From assembly GCA_937899835.1 (NCBI GenBank), contig CALCCE010000092.1, positions 1 to 53,214 of the forward strand: DNA of 53,214 bases, in the 5' to 3' direction. Shown piece by piece: positions 9,666 through 17,944 of the stretch. Each line of letters begins with the position of its first letter. Position 1 is the first letter of the stretch. Under the pieces are notes generated by a model. The model had not been told where the DNA came from and did not search any database. It saw nothing but the letters and a program-made list of their open reading frames with translations. A program made the position numbers and the translations under genes. This stretch comes from an uncultured Flavobacteriales bacterium (GTDB taxonomy: Bacteria; Bacteroidota; Bacteroidia; Flavobacteriales_G; Salibacteraceae).

Positions 9666-9688
9666 TTACGAAAACGATTCTTTCGTAA
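9666..9688. repeat. Inverted repeat in the rho/DUF4293 intergenic region
   Basis: TTACGAAA and TTTCGTAA are a perfect 8-bp pair with a 7-nt spacer, about 80 bp upstream of the rho start and 165 bp upstream of the DUF4293 start. TAAGAAT is also repeated directly just beyond it. No -7 box with full match was found in this 265-bp region. It could be an operator or a leader hairpin; which is unknown. Confidence 0.5.
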
Positions 9689-9853
9689 GAATAAGGTTGA
9701 ATTTGTAGTAAGAATTACGGGAAAGGTAATCTGGAATAGATAGCCTATTCAGGCATTTCGCACCATGCAATAATACAAATAAATCGGAAACTGCCTAGTT
9801 CCTCCATGGTTTTTTTCAGTTATTTTGCAGCGCTCTAAGAAGCTCCCATTTCT

Positions 9854-10324
9854 ATGATCCAGCGCATTCAGTCCTTGTTTTTATTGGTAGCCATCGTTTG
9901 CTGTTCGTTGGTGTTCTTCTTTCCTGTAGCCTCTGTTGAAACCACCAACGGTTTGTTGGTCTGGGGCGTCACAGGAGCCCAATTATCTAATGCTGATGCT
10001 GTAGTGGAAGCCCCCTCACATTATCCGTTACTGGCCATTTCAGGGCTACAATTGTTGGTTACCATCGTGGTCTTGTTGCGTTTTAGCAACCGAAAACAGC
10101 AACTAAGACTGGGTAGAATAAACGGGTTGCTACTCTTTTTATTCCTTGGCAGTGGCATCACATACAGCTTCTTTTTAAAGCCTTTGGCGGCACAGCCCAA
10201 CGAAATGCCACAATTTGGATTGGCCTTGGTTTTTGGATTGGTAGCCCTCATTCTCAACATCATGGCCCTACGTGCCATCCACAAAGACGAAGAGTTGGTG
10301 CGGTCGGTCGACCGGCTTCGTTGA
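9854..10324 (+). CDS. DUF4293 family four-helix membrane protein
   Basis: 156 residues. The N-terminus MIQRIQSLFLLVAIVCC is the hallmark start of DUF4293. Four hydrophobic segments are visible: ~7-27, ~56-76, ~92-108 and ~121-140, followed by a short charged tail. This family is widespread in Bacteroidota, commonly next to rho, and has no known function. It is divergent from rho (265 bp apart) and nearly abuts the convergent phosphoesterase gene (5 bp between stops). Confidence 0.8.
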   Translation: MIQRIQSLFLLVAIVCCSLVFFFPVASVETTNGLLVWGVTGAQLSNADAVVEAPSHYPLLAISGLQLLVTIVVLLRFSNRKQQLRLGRINGLLLFLFLGSGITYSFFLKPLAAQPNEMPQFGLALVFGLVALILNIMALRAIHKDEELVRSVDRLR

Positions 10325-10329
10325 TTCCA

Positions 10330-10827
10330 CTAACCTCTTTTTCCCAGTTCGATCGCTTCTAGATCCTTTAGTTGCTCTCCGTCAACGGTGAAGCGAAGCA
10401 AGGTCCGCACTTTGTGAAACCCATGCTTTCCGGCAGCCCCTGGATTCATGTGAATCAACCCCAGCTTTTTGTCGGGCATGACTTTTAAAATGTGTGAGTG
10501 CCCACAAATGAACAGTCGAGGAGGGTTTTGCCGAATGGCCTCTCGCACCGGAGGCGCATAGCGGCCTGGGTAACCACCGATATGAGTCATCCAAACTGAA
10601 ACTGATTCACAAACAAATCGCTGGTGTTCGGGATGAGCCGCTCGAATCTTGTGGCCGTCAATGTTACCATAAACCGCTCGCAATGGCTTGAAGTCAGCCA
10701 AAGCATCGGTTACTTGGAGTGTGCCAATATCACCGGCATGCCAAATTTCATCACAAGCTTCGAAGAGATCGAAAACCCGTTGATCGAGGTAACCGTGAGT
10801 GTCTGATATAAGTCCGATTCTGGTCAT
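10330..10827 (-). CDS. YfcE/MJ0936-type metallophosphoesterase
   Basis: 165 residues from ATG 10827; a TTG two codons earlier would overlap the preceding gene. Metal-binding motifs of calcineurin-like phosphodiesterases are present: GLISDTHGYLD near the N-terminus, DEIWHAGDIG, AVYGNIDGH, and GHSH near residue ~115. The family hydrolyses phosphodiesters (YfcE acts on bis-pNPP in vitro); the natural substrate is unknown. It follows the HAD-like gene with 2 bp between the stop and this ATG, so the two are probably co-transcribed and possibly translationally coupled. Confidence 0.88.
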   Translation of the reverse strand: MTRIGLISDTHGYLDQRVFDLFEACDEIWHAGDIGTLQVTDALADFKPLRAVYGNIDGHKIRAAHPEHQRFVCESVSVWMTHIGGYPGRYAPPVREAIRQNPPRLFICGHSHILKVMPDKKLGLIHMNPGAAGKHGFHKVRTLLRFTVDGEQLKDLEAIELGKRG

Positions 10828-10829
10828 GC

Positions 10830-11288
10830 TCAAAGCTTCAGGTTAGGATCGGTTAGCAGCTCCCTCACCAGTTTCCAATCTTCATAGGGGTCAAATCCTG
10901 CCTTGTCGTCAAACAACACATTGAAATAGAATTTTTCTTCAAAATACCCATAGCCCAGACTGGGCACTTCAGGGTTTTGGTTGGAATAGTCGAAATGAAT
11001 CCCGTGATCCTTAAAATATTGTAGATAATGCTTGATTTCCTCGGGTCGTGAACTGGTGTATAGGATACGGCAGATATCGGCCCGTTGGCTGATCATTTGC
11101 AAGGTTTCCAGTGCCTCCGGATAAAACTCTGTTGGCAAGATGTTACTTCTGGTTGGAACCAGAATGGTCTCATGCACATCAAAAGCCCAAAAAGATTTGG
11201 TCCAATTTCGTTGCTTCGCGTAAGCAAAAGCTTTTAGGATGGCTTTGGTGATCAAAGGGTAACTTTTGGAAGCTAAAATTACAAACAA
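10830..11288 (-). CDS. HAD-like protein with altered DxH motif, uncharacterised
   Basis: Up to 152 residues. The only plausible in-frame start is TTG 11288, with a stop a short way upstream and no ATG before residue ~58, so the start is uncertain. It resembles HAD hydrolases: FDVHETIL (about residues 36-43) at the place of motif I, YTSSR at motif II, and LFDDKAGFD at the acidic motif. The second aspartate of motif I, normally the acid/base DxD, is His here, so ordinary phosphatase chemistry is doubtful. Upstream of and almost abutting the phosphoesterase gene; divergent from truA with 97 bp between. Confidence 0.6.
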   Translation of the reverse strand: MFVILASKSYPLITKAILKAFAYAKQRNWTKSFWAFDVHETILVPTRSNILPTEFYPEALETLQMISQRADICRILYTSSRPEEIKHYLQYFKDHGIHFDYSNQNPEVPSLGYGYFEEKFYFNVLFDDKAGFDPYEDWKLVRELLTDPNLKL

Positions 11289-11348
11289 GCAAGCAAGAGA
11301 TTGAAAAATAGAGACTGATATTTACCATTCGGGCTCTATCAATATTGC

Positions 11349-11356
11349 TAATTTTG
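11349..11356 (+). promoter_or_regulatory. -7 promoter box for truA
   Basis: TAATTTTG matches the Bacteroidota consensus TAnnTTTG exactly. Transcription would begin about 4-6 nt downstream, giving a leader of roughly 25 nt to the TTG start of truA. No good -33 TTTG at the usual spacing; TTTA at 11321 is the nearest. Confidence 0.55.
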
Positions 11357-11385
11357 CCACTCATCCCGCAAAAGCAAACATTTCT

Positions 11386-12150
11386 TTGAATCGGTATTTC
11401 CTTCAATTGTCTTATGATGGTACGGCTTACCATGGCTGGCAGATGCAAGAAAATGCCCTATCGGTGCAGGAAGTCATCAACAAAAACCTGAGTTTACTCC
11501 TCCGTAAGCCCGTCAACGTGCTTGGCTGCGGACGCACCGACACTGGGGTTCACGCCAGTCAGTTTTATGCTCATTTTGATGCCGAGATGGCCATCGATGC
11601 GGAGCAGATTGGGTACAAGCTCAATCGAATGCTTCCGTCAGACATTGCTATTCAAGGAGTGTTGCCGGTTCAGCCAGAGGCTCATGCGCGTTTTGATGCT
11701 ACCGGACGCACTTACCAATACCTGATCTGCCAACAGAAAGATCCGTTTTTGATTCATCGTGCGTGGCACATGACGCGTTCACTCGATGTGGAGGCCATGA
11801 ACCAGGCGGCAGCCCTTTTATTGGAGTACGAAGACTTTGCGAGTTTCAGCAAATCCAATACGGATGTGAAGACCTACCGCTGCGAAATTCGTGAAGCTCA
11901 ATGGCAACAAGAGGGGCATCGGCTCACTTTTACCGTTTCGGCAAATCGTTTTTTGCGCAATATGGTTCGGGCATTAGTAGGTACCTTGTGGAAAATTGGC
12001 GTGGGACAAATGGAAGTAGAGGACATGCGTAGAGTAATTGAAGCCCGGAACCGTACAGAAGCTGGTCCCTCAGTGCCTGCAGCAGGACTTTACCTTTGCA
12101 AAATTGATTATCCAACGACCCTATTTTTGAAAGGCAACCCACATGGCTAA
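11386..12150 (+). CDS. truA: tRNA pseudouridine(38-40) synthase TruA
   Basis: 254 residues. YFLQLSYDGTAYHGWQ is the TruA N-terminus and GCGRTDTGVHA holds the catalytic Asp (residue 52). The RNA-binding and C-terminal parts (NRFLRNMVRALVGTL) are intact. TruA modifies uridines 38-40 of the tRNA anticodon arm. The start is TTG at 11386: no ATG or GTG lies in frame near the conserved N-terminus, and a -7 box 30 bp upstream fits this start. The last 8 bp overlap the start of the ABC exporter gene, indicating a two-gene operon with translational coupling. Confidence 0.95.
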   Translation: MNRYFLQLSYDGTAYHGWQMQENALSVQEVINKNLSLLLRKPVNVLGCGRTDTGVHASQFYAHFDAEMAIDAEQIGYKLNRMLPSDIAIQGVLPVQPEAHARFDATGRTYQYLICQQKDPFLIHRAWHMTRSLDVEAMNQAAALLLEYEDFASFSKSNTDVKTYRCEIREAQWQQEGHRLTFTVSANRFLRNMVRALVGTLWKIGVGQMEVEDMRRVIEARNRTEAGPSVPAAGLYLCKIDYPTTLFLKGNPHG

Positions 12151-13909
12151 CGGAAACGTCACCGGAAAAGCATTTGACTTAAAGCTCTTCAAGCGGGTCA
12201 TGCGTTACGTTGGTCCTTATCGGGCCTTGTTCTACTTTACTGCCACTTTAACCATTGTTTTGGCCCTACTCAGTCCCCTGCGACCCTGGCTCATTCAAAT
12301 GACGGTAGATGACTACATCATGGTCTCCAACTACGAGGGCCTACAAAACATGGTGATGCTCATGGTAGCATTGTTAGTGGTGGAAGCCCTGGTCCAGTTC
12401 TTTCAAACCTACCTTGCCAACTGGTTGGGCCAATCCGTTATTCGAGACCTTCGAGTGAATGTATACCATCACATCTCTGACTTTCGACTCAAATACTTTG
12501 ATCAAAATGCCATTGGAACCCTGGTAACGCGTACCATTTCTGACATCGAAACCATCGCCGATATTTTTGCACAGGGCATCCTCATCATCATTGGCGATTT
12601 GCTCAAGCTGTTTGTCGTCATCTTGTTCATGTTCTTTTTTAATTGGCGGCTCACGCTCATCACCCTGGTTTCTCTGCCCTTCCTGATCGTGGCTACTAAC
12701 ATGTTTAAGAATGCCATCAAATCGGCATTTCAGGACGTGCGCACCCAGGTTTCGCGCCTCAATGCATTTGTGCAAGAGCACATCACCGGGATGAACATCG
12801 TGCAAATTTTCAACCGGGAGGAGATTGAATACGACCGCTTTAAAGCCATCAATAAACTCCACCGAAACGCCCATATTCGAACGGTCATCGCCAACGCGAT
12901 CTTTTTCCCAGTGGTCGAGATTTTATCCGCCCTTTCACTGGCATTGTTGGTCTGGTGGGGCTCGAAAGAAGTGTTGGCCCAACGGGTAGAATTGGGGCAC
13001 CTCATGGCCTTTATCCTCTTCATCTACATGTTGTTTCGTCCCATTCGGCAGCTGGCCGATCGCTTCAACGTGTTGCAAATGGGGATGGTCGCTTCCGACC
13101 GGGTATTCAAAGTATTGGATACCGATTCGGTCATCGAAGATCATGGAAACCGGTCGGCCTCAACCATTCAAGGTAATATATCCTTTCGCAACGTTTGGTT
13201 CGCCTACAACGAAGAGGATTGGGTTTTGAAAGACATCTCACTAGAAGTGGAGCAGGGGCAAACCATTGCTTTTGTAGGTGCTACCGGTGCTGGAAAAACA
13301 TCCATCATCAACCTCCTGAGCCGGTTTTATGAATACAACAAAGGCAACATTTCCATTGATGGAACCGATTTGCGCGCTTTTCGGTTGAATGAGCTAAGGG
13401 CCCACATAGGAGTGGTGTTGCAAGATGTTTTCTTGTTTTCCGATTCCATTCACAACAACATCACCCTGCAAAACCCCGACATCACCCGGGAACAAGTTAT
13501 CGAAGCCGCTAAAATTGTGGGTGCTCACGAATTCATTCAGCGACTACCCGGGAATTACGATTACAACGTGAAAGAGCGGGGAGCCATGCTCTCCGTAGGG
13601 CAACGCCAGTTAATCGCTTTCATCCGGGCTTACGTGTATAACCCAAGGGTATTGGTGTTGGATGAAGCCACTTCCTCCGTCGATACCGAGTCCGAAGAAC
13701 TCATTCAAAACGCCATTGCGCGCCTGACGGAAAATCGAACTTCAATTGTGATTGCCCACCGTTTGGCGACCATTCAACAAGCCGATACCATCATTGTGTT
13801 AGACGCCGGGCGCATCATTGAAAAAGGTAACCACCAGGAACTTTTACGCAGAGATGGAGCCTACAAGCGGCTCTACGAATTGCAGTTTACCGAAGCCGGT
13901 GCGGCTTAA
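12143..13909 (+). CDS. MsbA-like ABC exporter (fused membrane and ATPase domains)
   Basis: 588 residues. The first ~320 residues are an ABC type-1 exporter membrane domain with six hydrophobic segments; the rest is the ATPase: Walker A GATGAGKTS (~380), signature LSVGQRQ (~482, Val in place of the usual Gly), Walker B VLVLDEATSSVD (~505) and the switch His in VIAHRL. As a homodimer such proteins flip lipids or export drugs across the inner membrane; the substrate cannot be told. Overlaps truA by 8 bp, and its stop is 7 bp from the convergent uvrA stop. Confidence 0.92.
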   Translation: MANGNVTGKAFDLKLFKRVMRYVGPYRALFYFTATLTIVLALLSPLRPWLIQMTVDDYIMVSNYEGLQNMVMLMVALLVVEALVQFFQTYLANWLGQSVIRDLRVNVYHHISDFRLKYFDQNAIGTLVTRTISDIETIADIFAQGILIIIGDLLKLFVVILFMFFFNWRLTLITLVSLPFLIVATNMFKNAIKSAFQDVRTQVSRLNAFVQEHITGMNIVQIFNREEIEYDRFKAINKLHRNAHIRTVIANAIFFPVVEILSALSLALLVWWGSKEVLAQRVELGHLMAFILFIYMLFRPIRQLADRFNVLQMGMVASDRVFKVLDTDSVIEDHGNRSASTIQGNISFRNVWFAYNEEDWVLKDISLEVEQGQTIAFVGATGAGKTSIINLLSRFYEYNKGNISIDGTDLRAFRLNELRAHIGVVLQDVFLFSDSIHNNITLQNPDITREQVIEAAKIVGAHEFIQRLPGNYDYNVKERGAMLSVGQRQLIAFIRAYVYNPRVLVLDEATSSVDTESEELIQNAIARLTENRTSIVIAHRLATIQQADTIIVLDAGRIIEKGNHQELLRRDGAYKRLYELQFTEAGAA

Positions 13910-13916
13910 AATAAAA

Positions 13917-16748
13917 TCACATTTTCTCCTTCAGGAACTGGCTGGTATACGATTCTTTACAGTCCAACAAGCCTTCAGGTGTTCCTTCATAAACCAGGTG
14001 ACCACCCGCATCACCACCTTCAGGACCTAAATCAATTACCCAATCGGCACACTTGATCACGTCAATGTTGTGTTCGATAATGATCAGCGAATGGCCGTTA
14101 TTGATCAAGGCCTGAAAAGCTTTGAGGAGCTTTTGAATGTCGTGAATGTGAAGTCCGGTGGTAGGCTCGTCAAAAATGAACAAAGTGCGGTCTTGCCCTT
14201 TCCCAGAGTTAGCATTGCCTTTTGCCAGGAAAGAAGCCAGTTTGATCCGTTGGGCCTCACCACCGCTCAATGTGCTGGAAGATTGCCCCAGGTGAACATA
14301 TCCCAGCCCAACTTCTTGCAAAGGGCGTAACTTTTCCACGATCCGCTTTTCAACTGTTTTACCGTCCTTGTGGTTAAAGAAGTCCATGGCTTCATCAATG
14401 GTAAGGTCCAATACGTCGGCAATGCTCTTGCCACGGTGGCGCACTTCCAACACTTCTTCTTTGAACCTTTTCCCATGACAAGCCTCACAAGCCAGCCGAA
14501 TGTCGGCCATGAATTGCATTTCTACAGTGATTTCCCCTTCACCCTGGCATACTTCGCAGCGACCACCATCTACATTAAACGAAAAGTAGGCCGGTTTGTA
14601 ACCGCGTAGCTTTGATAGCTGCTGGCTGGCGTACAAACTCCGGATTTCGTCATAGGCCTTTACGTAAGTCACCGGGTTAGACCTAGAAGATCTTCCAATT
14701 GGGTTTTGGTCAATAAACTCCACCTGCGCGATGCGTTTCAGATCACCGTCCAAGCGGTCGAATTGACCGGTTTGTTCCCCATAGCCTCCAAAGATCTTTT
14801 TGAGCGATGGATACAAGATGCGTTTTACCAACGATGTTTTACCCGACCCTGAAACGCCGGTCACCACGGTGAGCACCTGCAATGGAACTTTTACATCGAA
14901 CCCCTTAAGGTTGTTTTCACGGCAGCCTTTCAGTTCAATAGCGTGTTTCCAACTCCGCCGTTTTTCGGGAATAGCAATTTCCTGACGTCCGGTGAGGTAG
15001 CGGGCCGTCAAACTGATTTCCTCGGATATCAAGTCGCTGTGATTGCCCTGAAAAACCAATTCACCACCCAATGAGCCCGCTTCTGGTCCTAAGTCGATCA
15101 AGTGGTCGGCCGCTTGCATGATCTCTTCGTCGTGTTCTACTACAATCACCGTATTACCGAGGTTTTTCAGCGATTGCAATACACCAATGAGGCGTTGCGT
15201 ATCTCGGGGATGGAGTCCGATGCTGGGTTCGTCTAAAATATACATGGAACCCACCAGGCTACTCCCGAGCGAAGTTGCGAGATTAATGCGTTGAGATTCG
15301 CCCCCCGAAAGGGTAGAGGAGAGGCGGTTGAGGGTGAGGTAACCCAAACCAACGTCACACAAATACTGCAAACGATTGTTAATTTCCACCATCAACCGGC
15401 GGGAAACCTCTTGTTCGTAGGGTTCCAAGTTTAGCGCCTCAAAAAAGCTTCTTAGTTTTTCCACCGGCATCAACACCAGATCAGTAATGGAATGTCCGGC
15501 TACTTTCACGTAGTTGGCATCTTTGCGCAAGCGAGTCCCCCGACATTCCTGACAGGTCGTTTTTCCCCGGTACCGGGAAAGCATTACCCGGTATTGAATC
15601 TTATAACTTTTTTCCTCCAGGTATGCGAAAAAGGCGTTGAGGCCTTTGAAATGTCGATTCCCGGTCCAAAGTAGTGCTTGCTGTTGATCGGTTAGCTCAT
15701 AGATCGGACGATGGATTGGGAAGTCAAATTTTTGGCTGTTCATCACCAAACGGTTCTTCCACTGTTGCATCTTCTCACCCTTCCACGCCACAATAGCATC
15801 GTCGTATACCGATAGCGATTTGTTGGGAATTACCAGGTCGTGATCAATGCCAATCACCGAACCGAAACCCTCGCAACTGCGACAGGCCCCCAAAGGATTA
15901 TTAAAACTGAAAAAGTGGGTATTGGGTTCCTCAAAGGTGATTCCATCCAATTCAAAACGGTTGGAAAACTCCCGTCTTTCTATCCCACTGTCCAAGACTA
16001 CATCAATGTAGCAGGACCCGTGCCCCTCAAAAAACGCCGTTTGAACCGAATCAGCAATACGATTTTGATTGTCTTCATCCTCTTGTTCTACCGAAAAGCG
16101 GTCGACCAAAACTTCGATAGGATCGGACGTGGAAAGAGCTTCGACTTTTACTTCATCAATGCGTTGGGCACGGCCCTCAACCAGGATGCGTGAAAACCCT
16201 TGTTGGGTGAGCATGGTCAACTGGTCTTTAATGCTCTGTCCTTCCCGAGCTTGTATCGGAGCGCTGAGCAACATGCGTGTGCCCGATGGATAGCCGTTGA
16301 TATAGTCGACAACGTCTTGGGTAGTGTCTCGCTTCACCTGTTCTCCGGAAACGGGAGAAAAAGTACGCCCGATTCTGGCAAAAAGTAGTTTTAAGTAATC
16401 GTAAATCTCGGTTGTGGTTCCTACCGTCGACCTTGGATTACGGGTATTGACTTTTTGCTCAATAGCGATTGCCGGAGAGATGCCTTTAATATAGTCGACG
16501 TCAGGTTTATCAATTTTTCCAAGAAACTGACGCGCGTAGGCCGACAAACTTTCTACGTACCTGCGCTGGCCTTCTGCATATAATGTATCGAAGGCAAGGG
16601 AAGACTTACCCGATCCGGAAAGTCCGGTAATCACCACCAATTTTTTACGGGGGATGGCCACATCCACTCCTTTCAGGTTGTGCATGCGTGCACCTTTGAT
16701 GATGATAAATTTTTTCGGATCGTAGGTCTCTATGTCAACTTTAGGCAT
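13917..16748 (-). CDS. uvrA: Excinuclease ABC subunit UvrA
   Basis: 943 residues, normal length. Two ATPase cores: Walker A GLSGSGKSSLAF near residue 39 and GVSGSGKTSLV near 633, each with an LSGGE signature (TLSGGESQRINLA, TLSGGEAQRIKLA). Zinc-binding Cys pairs are present in CRSCEGFG, CQECRGTRL, CEVCQGEG and CEACHGKRF. UvrA scans DNA as a dimer with UvrB to find bulky lesions in nucleotide excision repair. Single gene with its own promoter; convergent with the ABC exporter. No uvrB or uvrC in the window. Confidence 0.98.
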   Translation of the reverse strand: MPKVDIETYDPKKFIIIKGARMHNLKGVDVAIPRKKLVVITGLSGSGKSSLAFDTLYAEGQRRYVESLSAYARQFLGKIDKPDVDYIKGISPAIAIEQKVNTRNPRSTVGTTTEIYDYLKLLFARIGRTFSPVSGEQVKRDTTQDVVDYINGYPSGTRMLLSAPIQAREGQSIKDQLTMLTQQGFSRILVEGRAQRIDEVKVEALSTSDPIEVLVDRFSVEQEDEDNQNRIADSVQTAFFEGHGSCYIDVVLDSGIERREFSNRFELDGITFEEPNTHFFSFNNPLGACRSCEGFGSVIGIDHDLVIPNKSLSVYDDAIVAWKGEKMQQWKNRLVMNSQKFDFPIHRPIYELTDQQQALLWTGNRHFKGLNAFFAYLEEKSYKIQYRVMLSRYRGKTTCQECRGTRLRKDANYVKVAGHSITDLVLMPVEKLRSFFEALNLEPYEQEVSRRLMVEINNRLQYLCDVGLGYLTLNRLSSTLSGGESQRINLATSLGSSLVGSMYILDEPSIGLHPRDTQRLIGVLQSLKNLGNTVIVVEHDEEIMQAADHLIDLGPEAGSLGGELVFQGNHSDLISEEISLTARYLTGRQEIAIPEKRRSWKHAIELKGCRENNLKGFDVKVPLQVLTVVTGVSGSGKTSLVKRILYPSLKKIFGGYGEQTGQFDRLDGDLKRIAQVEFIDQNPIGRSSRSNPVTYVKAYDEIRSLYASQQLSKLRGYKPAYFSFNVDGGRCEVCQGEGEITVEMQFMADIRLACEACHGKRFKEEVLEVRHRGKSIADVLDLTIDEAMDFFNHKDGKTVEKRIVEKLRPLQEVGLGYVHLGQSSSTLSGGEAQRIKLASFLAKGNANSGKGQDRTLFIFDEPTTGLHIHDIQKLLKAFQALINNGHSLIIIEHNIDVIKCADWVIDLGPEGGDAGGHLVYEGTPEGLLDCKESYTSQFLKEKM

Positions 16749-16791
16749 ACTATTTGCTGATCAAAATGTGAATCTGCTCCGGGAAGGCGGT

Positions 16792-16799
16792 CAAAATTA
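16792..16799 (-). promoter_or_regulatory. -7 promoter box for uvrA
   Basis: On the minus strand TAATTTTG is an exact TAnnTTTG match 43 bp upstream of the uvrA ATG, giving a leader of about 40 nt. No clear -33 element. No LexA-like palindrome was recognised. Confidence 0.5.
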
Positions 16800-16974
16800 C
16801 TGACACTTTTTCGGTAACTTAGTTTCTCCAAAAAAAATTCAGTTGGGTATACAACATTCTAAAACATCTTTCGTTTAAGAACCTAAGTCGTCGTTAGACC
16901 TACCATTTTTCATTTAAACCAAATTGCCTATAGCTCAGGATTCTACCTTCTAATTGTCAGTTCACCCAGTTTAA

Positions 16975-16982
16975 AAGGAGGT
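16975..16982 (+). promoter_or_regulatory. Strong Shine-Dalgarno of the sigma-factor gene
   Basis: AAGGAGGT lies just before ATG 16986 and is fully complementary to the anti-Shine-Dalgarno core. Most genes in this window, as in Bacteroidota generally, lack any such site. Confidence 0.8.
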
Positions 16983-16985
16983 ATT

Positions 16986-17573
16986 ATGCACAGCCCTGAG
17001 TTAAGCGACAGAGTACTTATCAGTCGCTACCTGAAAGGAAGCGAAGAAAGTCTCGAAATTCTAATCGGACGCCATAAAGAGCGGGTTTACATATACATTG
17101 TAAACCTTGTGAAAGATCACGAATTGGCCGAAGACATTTTCCAAGACACATTTGTTAAAGTAATTAAGACCCTGAAGCGGGGTTCTTACAACGAGGAAGG
17201 TAAATTTCTCCCTTGGGTAATGCGTATTGCGCACAACCTTGTGGTGGATACCTTTCGTCGAGCCAAACGGATGCCCACCACCAGTGGATCACAAGACTTC
17301 GACATTTTTGACACGATCAAACAAGAAGATCCCAATGTTGAAGAGCGCATGATGGTCAACCAAATCCACGGCGACATTAAAAAGCTCATTGAGTTGTTGC
17401 CCGACGAGCAAAAGAAAGTGTTGAAAATGCGCCATTACCAAGGCATGTCTTTTAAAGACATTGCTGAAGATACCAATGTGAGCATTAACACTGCCCTTGG
17501 CCGCATGCGCTACGCTTTGATCAACTTACGAAAGTTGATGAAGGAAAGGCATTTGAACCTGACCCGGTATTAA
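16986..17573 (+). CDS. Sigma-70 family (ECF-type) RNA polymerase sigma factor
   Basis: 195 residues with only sigma regions 2 and 4. Region 2 (~20-90) shows DHELAEDIFQDTFVKVIK and the -10-recognition helix PWVMRIAHNLVVDTFRR; region 4 (~130-185) shows the helix-turn-helix LLPDEQKKVLKMRHYQGMSFKDIAEDTNVS. It redirects RNA polymerase to a special promoter set. No anti-sigma or receptor gene follows, unlike FecI-type loci; the only neighbour is a 73-residue protein gene 83 bp downstream, and a terminator follows that. The unusually strong ribosome-binding site suggests special translational control. Target promoters unknown. Confidence 0.92.
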   Translation: MHSPELSDRVLISRYLKGSEESLEILIGRHKERVYIYIVNLVKDHELAEDIFQDTFVKVIKTLKRGSYNEEGKFLPWVMRIAHNLVVDTFRRAKRMPTTSGSQDFDIFDTIKQEDPNVEERMMVNQIHGDIKKLIELLPDEQKKVLKMRHYQGMSFKDIAEDTNVSINTALGRMRYALINLRKLMKERHLNLTRY

Positions 17574-17656
17574 GCTTAACAATTTTTAACACCGGGGCAA
17601 TAAGCCGCGAAAGGGTCCGTTATTGTGATGATACCAACCAATTTCAACCACTGTAT

Positions 17657-17878
17657 ATGGACCAAATCTTTACGCTTGATGACCTTGCTAAGTTCAACCA
17701 ACAAGAGAAACAAATCCTGGCTTCGCTGGGGTTGACCGATCCGATGGAGGTTGCAGAAGAACCACAATTCCGCCGGGAGCCTAAAAAGGCAACCATCGAT
17801 AACCTACTTAGTTTTTCGAAGGTGTTGAGTGTTCGCAACTCCTCTCTGATGGGAACCATCGAGATGGTGCTGAACTAA
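17657..17878 (+). CDS. Small uncharacterised protein following the sigma factor
   Basis: 73 residues, no membrane segment or signal peptide, mostly polar and helical in look (FNQQEKQILASLGL; NLLSFSKVLSVRNSSLMGTIEMVLN at the end, split by a basic RREPKKAT stretch). ATG 17657 is preceded by an A/C-rich leader. It is followed after 22 bp by a strong terminator, so sigma factor and this gene form one unit. I do not recognise a domain. Being co-transcribed it may modulate the sigma factor, but that is inference only. Confidence 0.7.
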   Translation: MDQIFTLDDLAKFNQQEKQILASLGLTDPMEVAEEPQFRREPKKATIDNLLSFSKVLSVRNSSLMGTIEMVLN

Positions 17879-17900
17879 GTCAGGAAAACTGATTTTCGAA

Positions 17901-17932
17901 AAGGTCCGATCCAATTGATCGGGCCTTTTTTT
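17901..17932 (+). terminator. Intrinsic terminator of the sigma-factor unit
   Basis: AAGGTCCGATC and GATCGGGCCTT form an 11-bp stem (one G-T pair) around a 5-nt loop, followed by a run of T. It lies 22 bp after the small gene and 13 bp before the convergent nth stop. Confidence 0.9.
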
Positions 17933-17944
17933 GTGGTCCAAGGT

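Noticed and set aside
12143-13909. LSVGQ instead of LSGGQ in the ABC exporter as a sign of inactivity
   Set aside because: Walker A, Walker B, Glu and switch His are intact, and this variant is, as far as I recall, common in Bacteroidota MsbA-like proteins.
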